Shown: positions 1 to 10,028 of the stretch, one piece after another | Position numbering within the stretch: position 1 is the first letter of the stretch | Layout of the letters: every line of letters starts with the position of its first letter | Made by a program: the position numbers and the translations under genes | NCBI GenBank assembly: GCA_024734495.1 | Contig: JALMQS010000274.1 | Span: forward strand, 22,753 to 86,752 | Origin: Forficula auricularia | Taxonomy: Eukaryota > Arthropoda > Insecta > Dermaptera > Forficulidae | Direction of reading: 5' to 3' | Length of the DNA: 64,000 bases | The notes under the pieces: model-generated | Told to the model about the DNA's origin: nothing | The model's database searches: none | Seen by the model: the letters and a program-made list of their open reading frames with translations, nothing else

Positions 1-13
1 GCGCCACTCTGCT
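1..13 (-). tRNA. initiator tRNA-Met, 5' end only, cut by window edge
   Basis: The first 13 bases are the reverse complement of AGCAGAGTGGCGC, the acceptor stem and start of the D arm of the tRNA-iMet found complete at 326-397. The upstream sequence also matches in inverted orientation, so this is probably the 5' end of a divergently oriented sister gene. The anticodon and 3' half lie outside the window, so intactness cannot be judged. Confidence 0.6.
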
Positions 14-341
14 TTGTACCATAAAACCCGCAAAAATTTCGGAATGCTCAGCAATTTATAAATTGAATGTGATTTAAAATAGTGAAATAAATTTTATTTA
101 AACAATTTTTTACAAATATTTTAACTAATCTTATATTGTACCATTTAATACAATATTAAAGATATTACCTAAAATGTAATTGGTACAATATAAAAGTAGT
201 TAAAATATTTGTAAAAAATTGTTTAAATTCAATTTATTTTGAAATAATTTATTTCACTATTTTAAATCACATTTAATTTATAAATTGCTGAGGATTCCAA
301 AATTTTTGCGGGTTTTGTGGTACAAAGCAGAGTGGCGCAGC
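1..341. repeat. long palindrome joining two head-to-head tRNA-iMet units
   Basis: Bases 1-150 read in reverse complement match 177-340 almost base for base, including the first 13 tRNA bases and about 135 bp of upstream flank. The right arm has an extra stretch of about 20 bp near 228-250. The centre is near 160. The same flank, more diverged, precedes the tRNA-like copies at 15314 and (inverted) 1952-2140, so each arm is one end of a repeated unit. Confidence 0.85.
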
Positions 342-397
342 GGAAGCGTGCTGGGCCCATAACCCAGAGGTCCGTGGATCGAAACCACGCTCTGCTA
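326..397 (+). tRNA. tRNA-iMet: initiator tRNA-Met (CAT)
   Basis: This 72-nt sequence folds as a tRNA. The acceptor stem AGCAGAG pairs with CTCTGCT, and the discriminator is A at 397. The anticodon loop GCCCATAAC has anticodon CAT, flanked by the GGG/CCC pairs typical of initiator tRNA-Met. The T stem CGTGG/CCACG closes the loop ATCGAAA, which has the initiator-type A at position 54 instead of T. The internal promoter boxes are intact and there is no intron. A T run follows directly. It starts translation by delivering Met to the P site. It sits inside a repeated palindromic unit, so it may be one of many dispersed copies rather than the main gene. Confidence 0.93.
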
Positions 398-399
398 GA

Positions 400-408
400 T
401 TTTTTTTT
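400..408 (+). terminator. Pol III terminator of tRNA-iMet
   Basis: A run of nine T lies three bases after the tRNA 3' end, as expected for RNA polymerase III termination. Confidence 0.8.
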
Positions 409-526
409 ATATTTATAGTTTAATATATTCACAGATAGCTAAATGAAAAAAGCAGAATATTTATTTTTCAAAATATGAAAATCTCATTGACATAAAAATG
501 TAATTTTATGTTTTAAAAATTGGCTT

Positions 527-1083
527 ATGGAATAGAGATTGATAATTAAACTGAAAAAAATTAAATTAAATTAAAAAATAAAGAATATGGCACGTTTTTC
601 TCTTTTAACAATTCATTTTTATTTAGAAACAAGAATTACCTGATTTGCGCATCTATAAAATATATTTTTTATCGAAAGTTATTATTAATTAATATTTTAG
701 ATTTTTTTTTGTTTTGAAAATCGTCGCTTGCTTTCCAAAAGTCGAAATCAATACCCCATGTTAAAATAATAATTTATAATATAAATAAATAAGCATATTA
801 TACCTGGCATATAAAATATTTTCGTTAATTTTTACGGCTTCTTAAATCATGTATTTTCAAGGGAGTTTGAGGACCTAAACGAAAAATTCAAGAAAATATT
901 TTATATGATTTTTAAATAATTTTTTAGAGATGCGCAAAGCATCGGATAATTTTTGTTATGTTTTCAAAATAAATAAATTAATTCCTAAAAGAGAAGAACA
1001 TGCCATTCTTTATTTTTTATTTTATTTATTTATTTATTATTTTTTTACTTTTTTATTTTCAGTTTAATTATCAACATCTAGTC
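527..1083. repeat. foldback (MITE-like) element
   Basis: Sequence from about 527-660 recurs in inverted orientation at 925-1083. Shared blocks include TTGATAATTAAACTGA, AAAAAATAAAGAAT, TTCTCTTTTA and GCGCATCT. The element lies between two tRNA-iMet units of opposite orientation. No coding potential is seen. Confidence 0.7.
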
Positions 1084-1247
1084 TGTAAAATCAATTTTAA
1101 ACGTAAAATTACAATTTTGTATTACCAGTCGCGAAAGTACGATTTTCATTCACTATAAGCTCACAGCTCATTCCGCAATTCTCGCATGTTGGATATTCCT
1201 CACTTTACGCCCTTGCCAAACAATATACTATTTTAGTACAATGAGAA

Positions 1248-1368
1248 GTCGAATTTAGGGAACGCGGTGTTGATTTATAGTGAAATATTATTAAAATTAT
1301 ATTAGGTTGGAGTTAGTGGTATTTCACAAGTGTTTGAAACACCACCAACTCCAACCTAATATAATTTT
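1248..1368. mobile_element. small insertion with 11-bp target duplication
   Basis: TACAATGAGAA occurs at 1237-1247 and again at 1369-1379. The related tRNA unit near 16600 lacks the sequence between, so 121 bp were inserted. The insert contains a hairpin with arms around 1297-1322 and 1340-1366 (TTAGGTTGGAGTT and its complement). Its left part (GGGAACGCGGTGTTG...) recurs inverted at 31787-31834. Confidence 0.7.
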
Positions 1369-1441
1369 TACAATGAGAACAAATAGGTTTTTTTACATTA
1401 TGACAAATATTATTCTTCTTTTTCGTTTTAGTATTCTGCGA

Positions 1442-1587
1442 GGGGTGAACCGCGATTGGAATTAGGTGTACACGTTTTTGGAACTATGTGGAATTATTTT
1501 AGTATTTAAAGTACTGGAATTTTTTTGGAAATATTTGGAAAAGAAAGTGGAAGTAGGTGTACACGATATTAGGTCGCGGTTCACCCA
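1442..1587. mobile_element. MITE with GGTGAACCGCGA terminal repeats
   Basis: The termini GGTGAACCGCGA and TCGCGGTTCACC are inverted, and subterminal GTGTACAC blocks are also inverted. A second copy lies at 16398-16554 at the same place in a related unit. The unit at 326 lacks it there (empty site near 450), which shows mobility. Confidence 0.75.
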
Positions 1588-1626
1588 TCGGCTATCTGTG
1601 ATTAATATATAAATATGAAGAAAAAA

Positions 1627-1698
1627 TAGCAGAGCGTGGTTTCAATCCACAGACCCCTGGGTTATGGGCCCAGCACGATTCCGCTGCGCCACTCTGCT
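1627..1698 (-). tRNA. tRNA-iMet: initiator tRNA-Met (CAT), possibly decaying copy
   Basis: This is a full-length 72-nt tRNA-iMet on the minus strand with intact acceptor stem, anticodon CAT and A boxes. It differs from the copy at 326: the T loop reads ATTGAAA (C56 to T, a position normally needed for D-loop/T-loop contact and in the B box), the T stem has a T-G pair, and the base after GGAA is T. A 252-bp SINE-like insertion lies immediately upstream. The first 13 tRNA bases are preserved only because they form part of the insertion's target duplication. Function is uncertain. Confidence 0.8.
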
Positions 1699-1699
1699 T

Positions 1700-1951
1700 T
1701 TTTTGTTTTTTATGACAATATCTTTTTTTTTGATACAATATATATACAGTTTCATCCCAAGACATGTGGGATTATTTACAGAGTGAAATGAAAAAATCGT
1801 ACATTGCAAAGGGCATCCGCCGATATGGCTAATCGTAAATTTATTTATACATTCATCATTTGGGAAATTTTAGCCTATTGATTATTTAGAAGGGTGTCGG
1901 GGGTTTTTTGTTATATTTATCTGGAAAAATGCTCAGGAAAAAAACCCAGTT
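1700..1951 (-). mobile_element. SINE-like insertion in the tRNA 5' end
   Basis: TGCGYCACTCTGCTT flanks the insert on both sides (1685-1699 and 1952-1966), a 15-bp target duplication with one mismatch. The insert begins with T runs, which is an A-rich tail on the minus strand. Its 3' part (TCCCACATGTCTTGGGAT on the minus strand) is shared with the element at 4255-4447. Confidence 0.75.
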
Positions 1952-2140
1952 TGCGTCACTCTGCTTCTTCCCTTAAAATACCCCTAAAAATTTCTGGTTG
2001 CTGGGGAATTTATAAATTAAAAGTTATTTAAAATCGGAAATTTACTTATTTCAAAATAAAATGAATTAAAACAATGTTTTAATAATATTTTAACTATTTC
2101 TATTTGTACCATTTGGTATTAAACATGTTGTTATTTTGTA
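1952..2140 (-). repeat. displaced 5' flank of the minus-strand tRNA-iMet unit
   Basis: Read in reverse, this matches 15145-15325 at roughly 90 percent, including AAGGGAAGAAGCAGAGTG, which runs into the start of the tRNA. It is the original upstream flank of the tRNA at 1627-1698, now separated from it by the SINE. Confidence 0.8.
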
Positions 2141-3832
2141 AATTCTATTTTGATTTCTATAAGCTTGCCAGGTAAACTCCCTTAAAAAACCTATAAAAAT
2201 TCATAAAAGTAACTTGGTATGAGTACTTTTGATTTAAACTATTTTTGTTTCTAAAAATAAATGTTCGAGTCACAAATGAGATAACTATAGTATTGTAGGA
2301 ATGCAAGTCCCTCATGCCCTTAGCTGTTTTTTACTTAATATTTTAACTAAATCCTTATAAAAAAATTTTCATGATTTAGTAAAATTATTTTAAAAAATAT
2401 CAGTTTTTATATTCATTTTCTTACAAGTAAAATTATTGAATTATACATTTCCTGATGAATGTACTTTTTTATTTATTTTTTGTTTTTTACAAAATAAAAT
2501 TAATATTATAGTTTTAATTAATAAATTTATGTTGTTAATTTATAAATATAGTATTTATAATTTATATTTATTATTCCAGCAAAGTTTTCTGGTTCAATTC
2601 CTAAATAATGACTTAGAAATTTGTTTTAAAAAATAATTATGCCTCTGCTTATTATGATCTACTCTACATGTTGTATGTAAAGAGTAATCTAGACATAAGT
2701 GGTCGATTCTCCTGGCATCAAATTTTTTAAGAAATATTTATATAAATAATTACAAAATTTGTAATTCCGGTTAAACAGACTAAATTAATGTAGTAGAATT
2801 TTAATTTTTTTAAGATTAAAAGGTTCAGAATTTAAAATTGGGTCAAGTTCTAAGTCACGCACATAGTATTTACAAATATAATCGTTTATAATTTGGCATT
2901 TACAAAAATTACACAAAAAATTAGTCGTGCCCAAAATGAAGTATCTATTAAAGGAAACAAAATCACTAAATCTAAAGATTTTATTGTTTCGTAGTCCATA
3001 AATTATAGTTTTTGAGTCTGGGGTGAAATTTATGCGAAATAAACTCATTATAAAAATAAATTTCTTACTTGATTTCTAAGTTAAACATTCGAATTAATAT
3101 TATTGGGTATTTTTGATAAAAATTCGAATTTTAATTTCATTTCTGTTAAAAAAGCTAAAGTAAAAGTGATCTTAAGATCTGAAAAAAAGTGATTTTCGGA
3201 AAGGCGATCACAATCACTTCAATACTTTTCCTTTGCTGCAACTCAAAAGTAGCAAAAAAAATGTGCATCAAATTCTGTACAATTCTTTCACTTTATCACT
3301 TCAAGTTGGACGAATTTCTTTTTTATTGGTTTGCATTACTCATTTATCACTTTACATTGATTAGGTCACACAATAGATTCTATATATATCGGCTATTGTG
3401 AACCAAATCGATTGATTCAATGGAGTTAAAAGGGTTGAGACTATCGATCAATGTCGTGATGTGGTCCAAGAATAAGAACAAAAAATACCCTTAAAGTGAA
3501 TCTCAATTGTATAGAAATAATAATAATATACACACTCCTTAAGAATAGCGTTTTATACGATATTGCCGTTATAGTCAGAGACGGCCAAAATATAGCATGT
3601 GATTTATTATTGGTATAAGAGAATAATATCTATCTATCAGAGAAAGAAAAAGATTAGCTCTAGAGATGTGAAAATCTCGAACAGATGGATAACATAAGGG
3701 AAGCCTATAAATCTACTATCTACTATCTACTATCTACTTAAAAACAATAGTGTTGTATATACAAATTTAAGTTTACAAATTTCTATATTAGAAATAGTGA
3801 ATATGTACGTATTTTTACTTCATCCATAGTGT
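2141..3832. other. AT-rich sequence without recognised gene
   Basis: Only short AT-driven open frames occur. A short TCTACTA repeat lies at 3712-3738. No tRNA, coding domain or complete transposon was recognised. Confidence 0.5.
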
Positions 3833-4005
3833 TGGGGGTGTCGGGTTAGCGTGTCAACCTGATAACCAAGAGGACCCGAGTTCAAATCCGACTCAAGGCA
3901 TCCGGCTAAAATCTGACCCCAGGGTAGAGTCAAATTTAAAAAATAAATAAATAGTATCGTAAATTGGCTTATGGCTAGAAAGGCCGAAAAGCCAGAACAA
4001 AAAAA
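3833..4005 (+). repeat. tRNA-derived SINE, family A
   Basis: The head is tRNA-like (GGGTCGGGTTAGC, then AGTTCAAATCC as a B box). The body has GGCATCCGGCTAAAATCTGA and ends with TGGCTTATGGCTAGAAAGGCC and an A-rich tail. Close copies lie at 37381-37556 and 38519-38701. Confidence 0.8.
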
Positions 4006-4254
4006 CTGTGGGCTAAATTTTTATACTGCATATTTTTGCATATTTGAGTAATATTGCATAAAATTGCATATTTGAAGGACTTTTGTCAAATATTGCACAT
4101 TTCGTGCCAAATACAAATGTTTTAAAAGTAACTTTTCGGAGAAAAGAATGAAAAAAAAAAGAAATAAAACAGAGGACACTTGTAAACATAATTTCATTCA
4201 CAATTACAATCAAATTTTAATTTTTTTTTTGAGAACATTTGTTAATTATTTCTT

Positions 4255-4447
4255 TATTTATTTATTTTTTAACGCCTTTCGGGAACCATAGCCCATTTTG
4301 GACATTGAGTGTTCGTTGCCAAGGCAATGCAACGATTTTCTTCCACTCTGTAAACTTAAATCCCACATGTCTTGGGATCAAACTGTAAATATTGTATCAA
4401 ATTTGCTCAATATAAAAGAGACATTATTAAAAAAAAAAAAAAAAAAA
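4255..4447 (+). repeat. SINE-like element, family B, with A tail
   Basis: This shares TCCCACATGTCTTGGGAT and ATTGTATCAAA with the insertion at 1700-1951 and ends in about 18 A. The next SINE begins directly after the tail. Confidence 0.6.
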
Positions 4448-4800
4448 ATGGTCAGAGCAACTGACTGGCAACCCGGAGGTCTCGGTTCGATTCCCGGCTA
4501 TACCCAGACATTTTTTCTGTAAGTATAGGGTCTGGTAATAAAAAATTGAGTGGGAGATAAATTTAACCGAATTTATCGCGCGGAGAATTTACCACTGCTC
4601 AGAAGCCCCTAAAACCTTAGTAAATTGGATATTGAATTGTATCTAAGTTTCTGAGATTGGCTCGTGATCCCGGCTTCTTTTCCTTCTGCTCTGTTCTTTT
4701 CACGATGGAGGGGCCAGCCCATACTGGCCTTTAGGGGATCCACCTTCTGGTGTATCTCCTTCTCTCATCAATATCATTAAAAAAAAAAAAAAAACAAAAA
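4448..4800 (+). repeat. tRNA-derived SINE, family C
   Basis: It starts ATGGTCAGAGCAACTGACTG and carries a perfect B box GGTTCGATTCC at 4484-4494. A unique body of about 280 bp follows (GATGGAGGGGCCAGCCC), ending in an A-rich tail at about 4779-4800. The tRNA-like head with a 3' A tail is the mark of a tRNA-derived SINE. Confidence 0.7.
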
Positions 4801-5882
4801 AATTATCGTTTTTGAGTTATCGGGACTCCATGCTGGCAGATATGCGCTGAGACAAACAAACAGTGTAATGTACTTCGGGAAACTTTTTGAGTAAAATTGA
4901 AATATTTCTGAAAATCTGCACATTAACAGTAAAGAACATCGTATACTTTCCTTAAGAATTCGAAAAATGAGAGTTAAAATGTATTTACTGGAAATAGAAA
5001 TCTTCAAGGCCTCCTTTTCTAGTATGATATTCCACTATTTATTCTATATATAAATGAAAGTAAAAAAACGGTTATAAATGGTGTTTTATTCTCCAAATTG
5101 GGAATACATTTTTAAAAGATAAATAAAAGACTTAAAGATTTGCCATTAGTAAATTCACCATTTATAATCATTATTTGTTTAATTGAACTTCCTTGTATAG
5201 TGTATAACACAAATTTTAAATTCAAATTTTTAATCATACATCCCCTATTGTCGGCAAATATGATATTCAACAGTTTATATATTATATAAGTAATTATACT
5301 ATTAATATTATAGATAAATTATTGTCAAGTACCATAAAACGCCACGATCTAAAGAAAAAAAACTGAATAAATTTCAGAAAATATCTGGAATAGTAAAAAA
5401 GTCAAACCCGAAGTATGGGGAAAGCTCAATACACGTTCTCTTTAAAGGGAATGAACAATTGATTTTTAGTAAAAGTTCGATAATTAATTGGCTTTCAAAC
5501 CTTTTGAATTCTCTATCCCAATTTTTCCAATTACCTTCTAAATCACGGAGAGAGGTTTTATTTATTTATTTTACATCCAAATAAATATTTATTTATTTTT
5601 CTGTATAATGATCATAAATAATTAAATAATGTTTAAATAAATAAAAATAAACAACATATTACTTTCACCATGCACCATAATTTATAATTATTTAGGAAAG
5701 AACCCCCCCCCCCTTAATTTTGGGCCCATTAGCAATTCAACATATCTTCTTTTAAAAATGGAACTCTTCTAGGAGAAATATATTGGATTTAAGTATTTTT
5801 GTGCAAAAATTATATCATTTTAATAATAATAACGTCACGCTCGCTTTCACATGGAGAGACATTTCCCTAAGATTGTTAGGGT
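4801..5882. other. AT-rich sequence without recognised gene
   Basis: Nothing is recognised apart from a C10 run at 5703-5713 and TTTATTTA-type low-complexity stretches. Confidence 0.5.
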
Positions 5883-5901
5883 GCATATCGTCGCTTTAGA
5901 G

Positions 5902-7407
5902 CAGCCATGTCCAACCCAAATTACTATTAGGGCCAAAATTTAGGAATGTACAAGGTACTGGGCCGCCACTCACCTGAACAAAAAAATTTCAATTCTAGCG
6001 CACACTGCGCTCAAACGAGTTACTTACACACAAATTAGCATGTACACAGATATACACAATAATATATAGGTATTTCTAGTAAATTACAACAGATATTTAA
6101 TGGGAAACTTGTTTATTTATTTTATTTGAATTTTTTTTAATATCAACTTCTAATTTTGTTGTGGCACAACGTAACTGATTCGTCAAATTTGCGTCGGTGA
6201 GCCTGTTACGGTCTTTGGTTTTGACTAATTTTAATCTAGAAAAATATGACTCACAGAGATATGTTGTGCCGTTTGCTGCCCCAATACACATAGCTAATTT
6301 TTTCAAATTAGGAAATTTATCTTCCTGGATATATTTTCCATAAAAGTCGACTATATTGATGTCCTCAAACCTAAATTTCATTTCTGAGTTGGACTGTAGA
6401 TCGATAAGTTCCAGTTGTAAAAAATCTGGAGCTGAATTCACATCAATATTAAATGGACAATTGAAAATATTGAACATTTGCTCAAATTTTTCTAGATGAG
6501 CAAATCTTTTTTCAAATTCCTCAAGCAAATCTTTAATATTATGCGAATATTCGGAAATGGGTTTATTTTCAATTTCGAAATCATTTAAGTGAGGGAAATG
6601 GGTGGCATTATTCGATTTCAGTTGATTTTGAAAATATTTTAATTTAGCAATGAATGTCTTTATGTCTTGATAGCAATTCGTAATTAATTTATTTTCTCCT
6701 TGAAGATTCTGATTTAGTTCATTTAATTTAGTTGTGATATCTATTAAGAAAGACAAATCCAACAACCATTTTTCATCGTATAATTGTGGAACGTCTTCGC
6801 CGTTCTCATTCATGAAAATTCAAATTTCTTCCCTGAGGTTCCAAAATCTTAATAAACATTTTCCACGACTCAACCATCTTGTATTTTGGCGTAATATATT
6901 AGGTCACAGTACTCGGACTCCAGTTCGCGAAGGTATTCTTGAAACTGGCGGTGTTTTAATGAATTATTTTTTATTTTGTTAATAATATTAATGACAACTG
7001 ACATCACGTGAGACATATTTAGAGACTGAGCACATAGATTTTCTATATGTAAAAAACAATGACAAATAAAAAAATCCAAAAATGATGTATTTTGTCCCAA
7101 GCTTTCAATATGTTTGCAAATTAAAGTAACTGCTCCTATGTTTTTTCCTATCATTGATGGTGCTCCATCGGTTGTAATACCAATAAGTTTTTTTAAATCC
7201 AATTGTCGATTTTCCGCGGGAAGGAGTATGCTGACATCACCGAAAACGCGGAAATGACTAACAGTTTTATAAAACGTCATTCGACCATGTAATAAAAATT
7301 ATTTGTATTATCGATTATTAAAATTTAAATATTAATTTGTGCGATTTCCTTTTTTGTTATCGGGCCGCACAAAAATCGCAATCGGGCCGCCATGTTGGAC
7401 ATGGCTG
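5902..7407 (-). mobile_element. hAT transposon, decayed
   Basis: The left end CAGCCATGTCCAACC and the right end, which reads CAGCCATGTCCAACA on the minus strand, are inverted repeats of the hAT type starting with CAG. An 8-bp target duplication flanks it (CTTTAGAG and CCTTAGAG, one mismatch). The internal GGGCCGC sub-ends are typical of this group. It encodes the broken transposase listed separately. Confidence 0.85.
6097..7280 (-). pseudogene. hAT transposase of the GTF2IRD2/ZBED-like group, broken
   Basis: Two open stretches on the minus strand read as one transposase. The upstream one (7280-6870) contains GITTDGAPSMIGKNIGAV and CHCFLHIENLC, the catalytic-core D and the CHxxH-type region of hAT proteins. 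The downstream one (6813-6097) contains DLSFLIDITTKLNELNQNLQ and YLCESYFSRLKLVKT, the C-terminal dimerisation region. Between them LSRGKCLLRFWNLREEI can be read, followed by an in-frame TGA and joined to the upstream part by a frameshift. The N-terminal BED finger and most of the N-terminus are missing. The element therefore cannot make its own transposase. Confidence 0.85.
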
Positions 7408-7656
7408 CCTTAGAGTGTAAGCCTGCTAAATCCATTTTTTATCATATATGACATATTAATACCATTCGAAAGAAAAAGAGATGCAGCATCGTCCAAGTAA
7501 AACTGCTACTTAAAATTAGGATCGTAAGTTGTAGAAAAAAATGTGAAAAATAGTTTTTTCCATAACAACAATATTAAATTTTGTTTATTTTTTCTCTGCC
7601 CTATAAAATTTCCTTGTTGTGAGTTAGCAGGTTTACACTCTAAGGCGACGATATGC

Positions 7657-9837
7657 GAAATTTATTACAAATCGATCAAAAGGTCTAGAACTTAAATTGT
7701 GAGTTCTATTTTTTTTGAACCCTCCCCCAATTTCGGTTCCGAAAAAGTAATGACTGTTTTTATTATATCTAGGTCTCTTTTTAGTAATTTCATTTTTCTT
7801 GAATTTTTACTTGAAAATTTTATCATTTTAAGAACCCCCTCATCTGCATTTTTGATTCATCAAAATCTAATCAGCTCTTAAAATATGTCGTATTTATACC
7901 GAACAAAAGTCATATTCCGAGCAAATTTTGTCCCTTTCAACCAGGACGTAGTTTCGAATTGGACTTATTACAAAGCAGACGCATACTGAGATACCAACTG
8001 TATATGTGTATATTAAACATTAAGTTCCCCTGGAGAAATTTCTCCTTACGTGCATTTAATTAACTTTTTGTAGTTATTTAAAACATCGTAGCTTTAAACA
8101 CACACAACATAACAACAAAAAATCTCAGAAGAGAGCAGCACTTTATGGCAACGCCTGTATATAGATAACCAGTAACTGTTGAGAGACACTCACATTGCAT
8201 TCATCAGGATTTGATTTAGCCAATTTTTAATTATTTTCTTATAGTGCCAATTTAGCTCCAAAAAAACCATCAAAAACTATATTTACCTCTTAAAACTAAC
8301 GTATTTACAAAATTTAAGGTTATTAGCTCCAGTAGTTCCGGAGAAATTGTGATATCTTTAAAATGTAACCATGCTTGTTTAATTTATAATATTTAGCTCT
8401 TTTCTATCTTTTCGTTTATTTTTCAGGGTAGGTATCAATAAATTTGATACAGTTTTTAAATCTGAGCATTTTCTGTATAATATGTTTATTTGAAAATTAA
8501 TAGGGAATAATTTATTGCCAAATGAAAAACAGACACCAGTGGACATAATATATGGTGTAATTATTTATTTATTTATTTAAATAGAAAATTTGTAATATTC
8601 TCTTAATAAAGTTTTATTGAAAAATTCAATTAGTACCTATGTTAGGTATCTACATACCTCGTGGGTCGAAATGAACTGCCTCCTCGCAGCTGACCACGAT
8701 GGGAGAAACAAATCTAGCACCTGGGTTAAAGCACTGCTGCAGAGCTAGAAATAAAAGGAAACCAATAAATAAACGAATAAATAAACTTAAAAGTAAGAGT
8801 TTAATATTCTCAATAAATCTTAATAATCACTTGATTTATTAAATTTGAAAATATAAACGCCCTAACATGTTCTCCAAAAGAAAGAAATTAATATAAATGA
8901 ATCGAACTCTGAGCAAGATGTGAGATAGTTTCACAAAAAACCTACTCTCGCATCTTGCTCAAGTTTTATTATTATATTAAAATGTTTCACCTAGAACCAA
9001 CACCTATCTCCTTAAAATTATTAAAAGAAATTAAGGCCAAATATTTTAATGATAATAATTAAAAGTGCGGGATATAGTGGGAATGTGATCTAGAACAGTG
9101 TTGTTTCTTTTCCAAAATATCTCAAAAATGGCAAGAACGCTGAAAAAGTGAACATCGAAAAATGAAATTTTAAAATACATTAATTATTTTGACAAAATGT
9201 CTAGGAGGTGAGAGAATTAGCAAATTGTGTGTTCGCTCTATTAATAAAACAAAATTGTAATGAAATTTCATATTTAGTTTTTTTATTGTATAGGTATTGT
9301 GATTAGAGACCTGATTAGATTTAAATTGAAATCAGACTCAAAAATTAGGAAAAAAACTAATTATAAAATTTTCAAAGCGAGAAACTGAGAAAGCCGAAAT
9401 ACACGGTCCGATATTTTAAAAGGGGTGTTAATATTGATAGAGACTCACCCTAAATATAATAATGATAATAATAAAACAAATTCCGAGTGAAATAATATGA
9501 TGAAAGATCATTTACATTTTTTTAAAAAACGACGTTTGATAGTAATAAAACGGCAAACAACTACTGTTAACGGAAATAAGAAGGAGATAGTTGCAAGCTT
9601 CCTTCAATAATCTTTTGAAGCCCTGGAAAAGAAGGAAACATGCACCCAAATATCGGTTTTAAAATTATTTAAAATCCAAAACGTTTAATTAAATTATTTT
9701 TTATTTTGAGTTTGTTAATTTTTTTTTCATTATCCTTGGGTTGCCTATCCATCGAATATTAATTAAGATCTACCAGTCGGTTTCCAAGAAAATAGATAGC
9801 TACCTACTGTTAAAAGATGTGAATATTTCAATGAAAG
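7657..9837. other. AT-rich sequence with repeat relics
   Basis: No gene was recognised. A hairpin with arms TGAGCAAGATG and CATCTTGCTCA lies at about 8909-8961. Near 9140-9215, a relic of the TIR element also at 47225 can be seen (GTGAACATCGAAAAA, TTTGACAAAATGTCT). Confidence 0.45.
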
Positions 9838-9935
9838 TTTTTGCCGAGAGTAGTAGAATTTTTATATATTGAAGGAGACAATAAAATTTATAATTCCAGC
9901 AGAAGACACACTCTTTTATTGTCTCCTTCAATGTG
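9838..9935. repeat. palindromic MITE, family P, copy 1 (short form)
   Basis: TTGAAGGAGACAATAAAA and its complement TTTTATTGTCTCCTTCAA form the arms. The left arm is truncated relative to the copies at 23594, 40030 and 43393, so this is an internal-deletion form. Confidence 0.75.
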
Positions 9936-10028
9936 AATATTTCTTTGGAACACAAACTGGGGAAGGGTTTTAACAATCGCTATGTCGTAGACCTTTTAAT
10001 AGATTTCTACCAATTTTTGCATATGGAC

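Larger units (their letters stand above)
5883..7656. mobile_element. short TIR element, split by a hAT insertion
   Basis: GCATATCGTCGC followed by TTAGAGTGTAA and CCTGCTAA is split between 5883-5901 and 7416-7432. The whole block appears inverted and uninterrupted at 7624-7656. Without the hAT insertion the element would be about 260 bp with 34-bp inverted ends. No coding sequence of its own. Confidence 0.7.

Noticed and set aside
2436..3401. Several short Phe/Ile/Leu-rich frames
   Set aside because: Typical chance frames of very AT-rich DNA, without motifs or start context.
8640..8760. GC-richer stretch resembling 59150-59240 (GGGTCGAA, AGCACCTGGGTT)
   Set aside because: The similarity is short and patchy, not enough to define a repeat family.
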